This document shows, piece after piece, positions 63,650-64,000 of a DNA stretch of 64,000 bases. Each line of letters starts with the position of its first letter. Position 1 is the first letter of the stretch. Source of the stretch: Rhodococcus rhodochrous (lineage in GTDB: Bacteria; Actinomycetota; Actinomycetes; Mycobacteriales; Mycobacteriaceae). The notes beneath the pieces are model-generated. The model saw only the letters and a list, made by a program, of their open reading frames with translations, was not told where the DNA came from and did not search any database. Where the stretch lies: positions 2,347,444-2,411,443 of the forward strand of contig NZ_LT906450.1 of the NCBI RefSeq assembly GCF_900187265.1. Reading direction: 5' to 3'. The position numbers and the translations under genes are program-made.

Positions 63650-64000
63650 TTTGCGTTCGCCGGAGGTCTTCTTGGCGGCCGTCTTCTTCGCAGGACTCTT
63701 CTTGGCCGCCGCACTCTTGGACGCGGTCTTCTTCGCTGTGCTCTTCTTCGCGGGACTCTTCTTCGCCGTGCTCTTCGACGCCGTGCTCTTCGATGCGGTC
63801 TTCTTCGCGGGGGCCTTCTTCTTCGCGCCCTCGTCCTCGTCTTCGTCGTCGTCCTTCGAGGACTTCTTCCCGCCGGAGGACGAACCGGAGGGGACCTTCT
63901 TGTCCGCCGCGTCGACGCTGCGCTGCAGGGCCGCAACGAGGTCGAGGACCTCGGCGTCCTCTTCGTCGGTGTCGGGTTCGGCGACCTGGAAGACCTTCTC
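63641..64000 (-). CDS. Ku-like DNA end-binding protein, C-terminal part
   Basis: The minus-strand frame is open from the right edge of the window and encodes the last 119 residues. The first part contains AEVLDLVAALQRSVDAA, which resembles the C-terminal end of bacterial Ku core domains. It is followed by an acidic patch (DDDEDEDEG) and a lysine-rich tail with repeated KKSPAKKST and KKTAAKKT units. Lysine-rich tails occur on mycobacterial/actinobacterial Ku and help DNA threading; a nucleoid protein of HupB type is the main alternative. The start lies outside the window. It overlaps the terminator stem at its 3' end. Confidence 0.65.
   Translation of the reverse strand, partial: EKVFQVAEPDTDEEDAEVLDLVAALQRSVDAADKKVPSGSSSGGKKSSKDDDEDEDEGAKKKAPAKKTASKSTASKSTAKKSPAKKSTAKKTASKSAAAKKSPAKKTAAKKTSGERKGA

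Overview
The window is a high-GC chromosomal segment of a mycolic-acid-type actinobacterium, most likely Rhodococcus or a close relative. This rests on GC-rich codon use, GTG starts, an actinobacterial integration host factor, an OpcA-Zwf pair, MptB, WhiA, and a gene order that I recall as matching, gene family by gene family, the Mycobacterium tuberculosis stretch from carA (Rv1383) to the suf operon (Rv1460-Rv1466). No rRNA, tRNA, CRISPR array, insertion sequence or prophage gene was seen.

Layout. 1-5874: end of the pyrimidine operon (membrane/PH-like protein, carA, carB, pyrF). 6304-12284: mihF, gmk, rpoZ, coaBC, metK, priA. 12324-14343: a hemerythrin-like protein and a secreted lipase. 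14527-17935: fmt, rsmB and a PfkB-type sugar kinase. 18664-23354: rpe and the riboflavin genes ribD, ribE, ribBA, ribH plus a small PH-like membrane protein. 23364-28553: uvrC, rapZ, yvcK, whiA. 28688-34991: gap, pgk, tpiA, secG and ppc. 35081-42919: an accessory block with a DGPF/YCII protein and its ECF42-like sigma factor, a DUF2235 hydrolase, an SRPBCC protein, an undescribed polytopic membrane protein, and a Tat-exported protein paired with a GMC flavoprotein. 43293-49766 (minus strand): pentose-phosphate operon tkt-tal-zwf-opcA-pgl. 49958-56913: ctaB, a quinone oxidoreductase, a small conserved protein, ctaA, an ABC exporter and mptB. 57023-63584: the suf iron-sulfur operon under SufR. 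63641-64000: the C-terminal end of a Ku-like protein.

The core blocks supply nucleotides, CoA, SAM, flavins, central carbon flux, haem A and Fe-S clusters, mostly through tightly overlapping (ATGA/GTGA/TGATG) operons. Several genes seem to be read from leaderless transcripts: a TANNNT -10 element lies 6-9 nt before the start codon. In two cases the TAG stop codon of the preceding gene is the first half of that -10 element.

The most novel signals are: (i) a three-copy GTAG-N4-CTAC inverted-repeat motif placed upstream of each minus-strand gene of the accessory block; (ii) a near-palindromic -10 element shared by two divergent leaderless genes at 51966-51988; (iii) a SufR-type operator that contains the sufR start codon; and (iv) the accessory block itself, including an uncharacterised six-helix membrane protein and a predicted Fe-S GMC dehydrogenase with a Tat partner.
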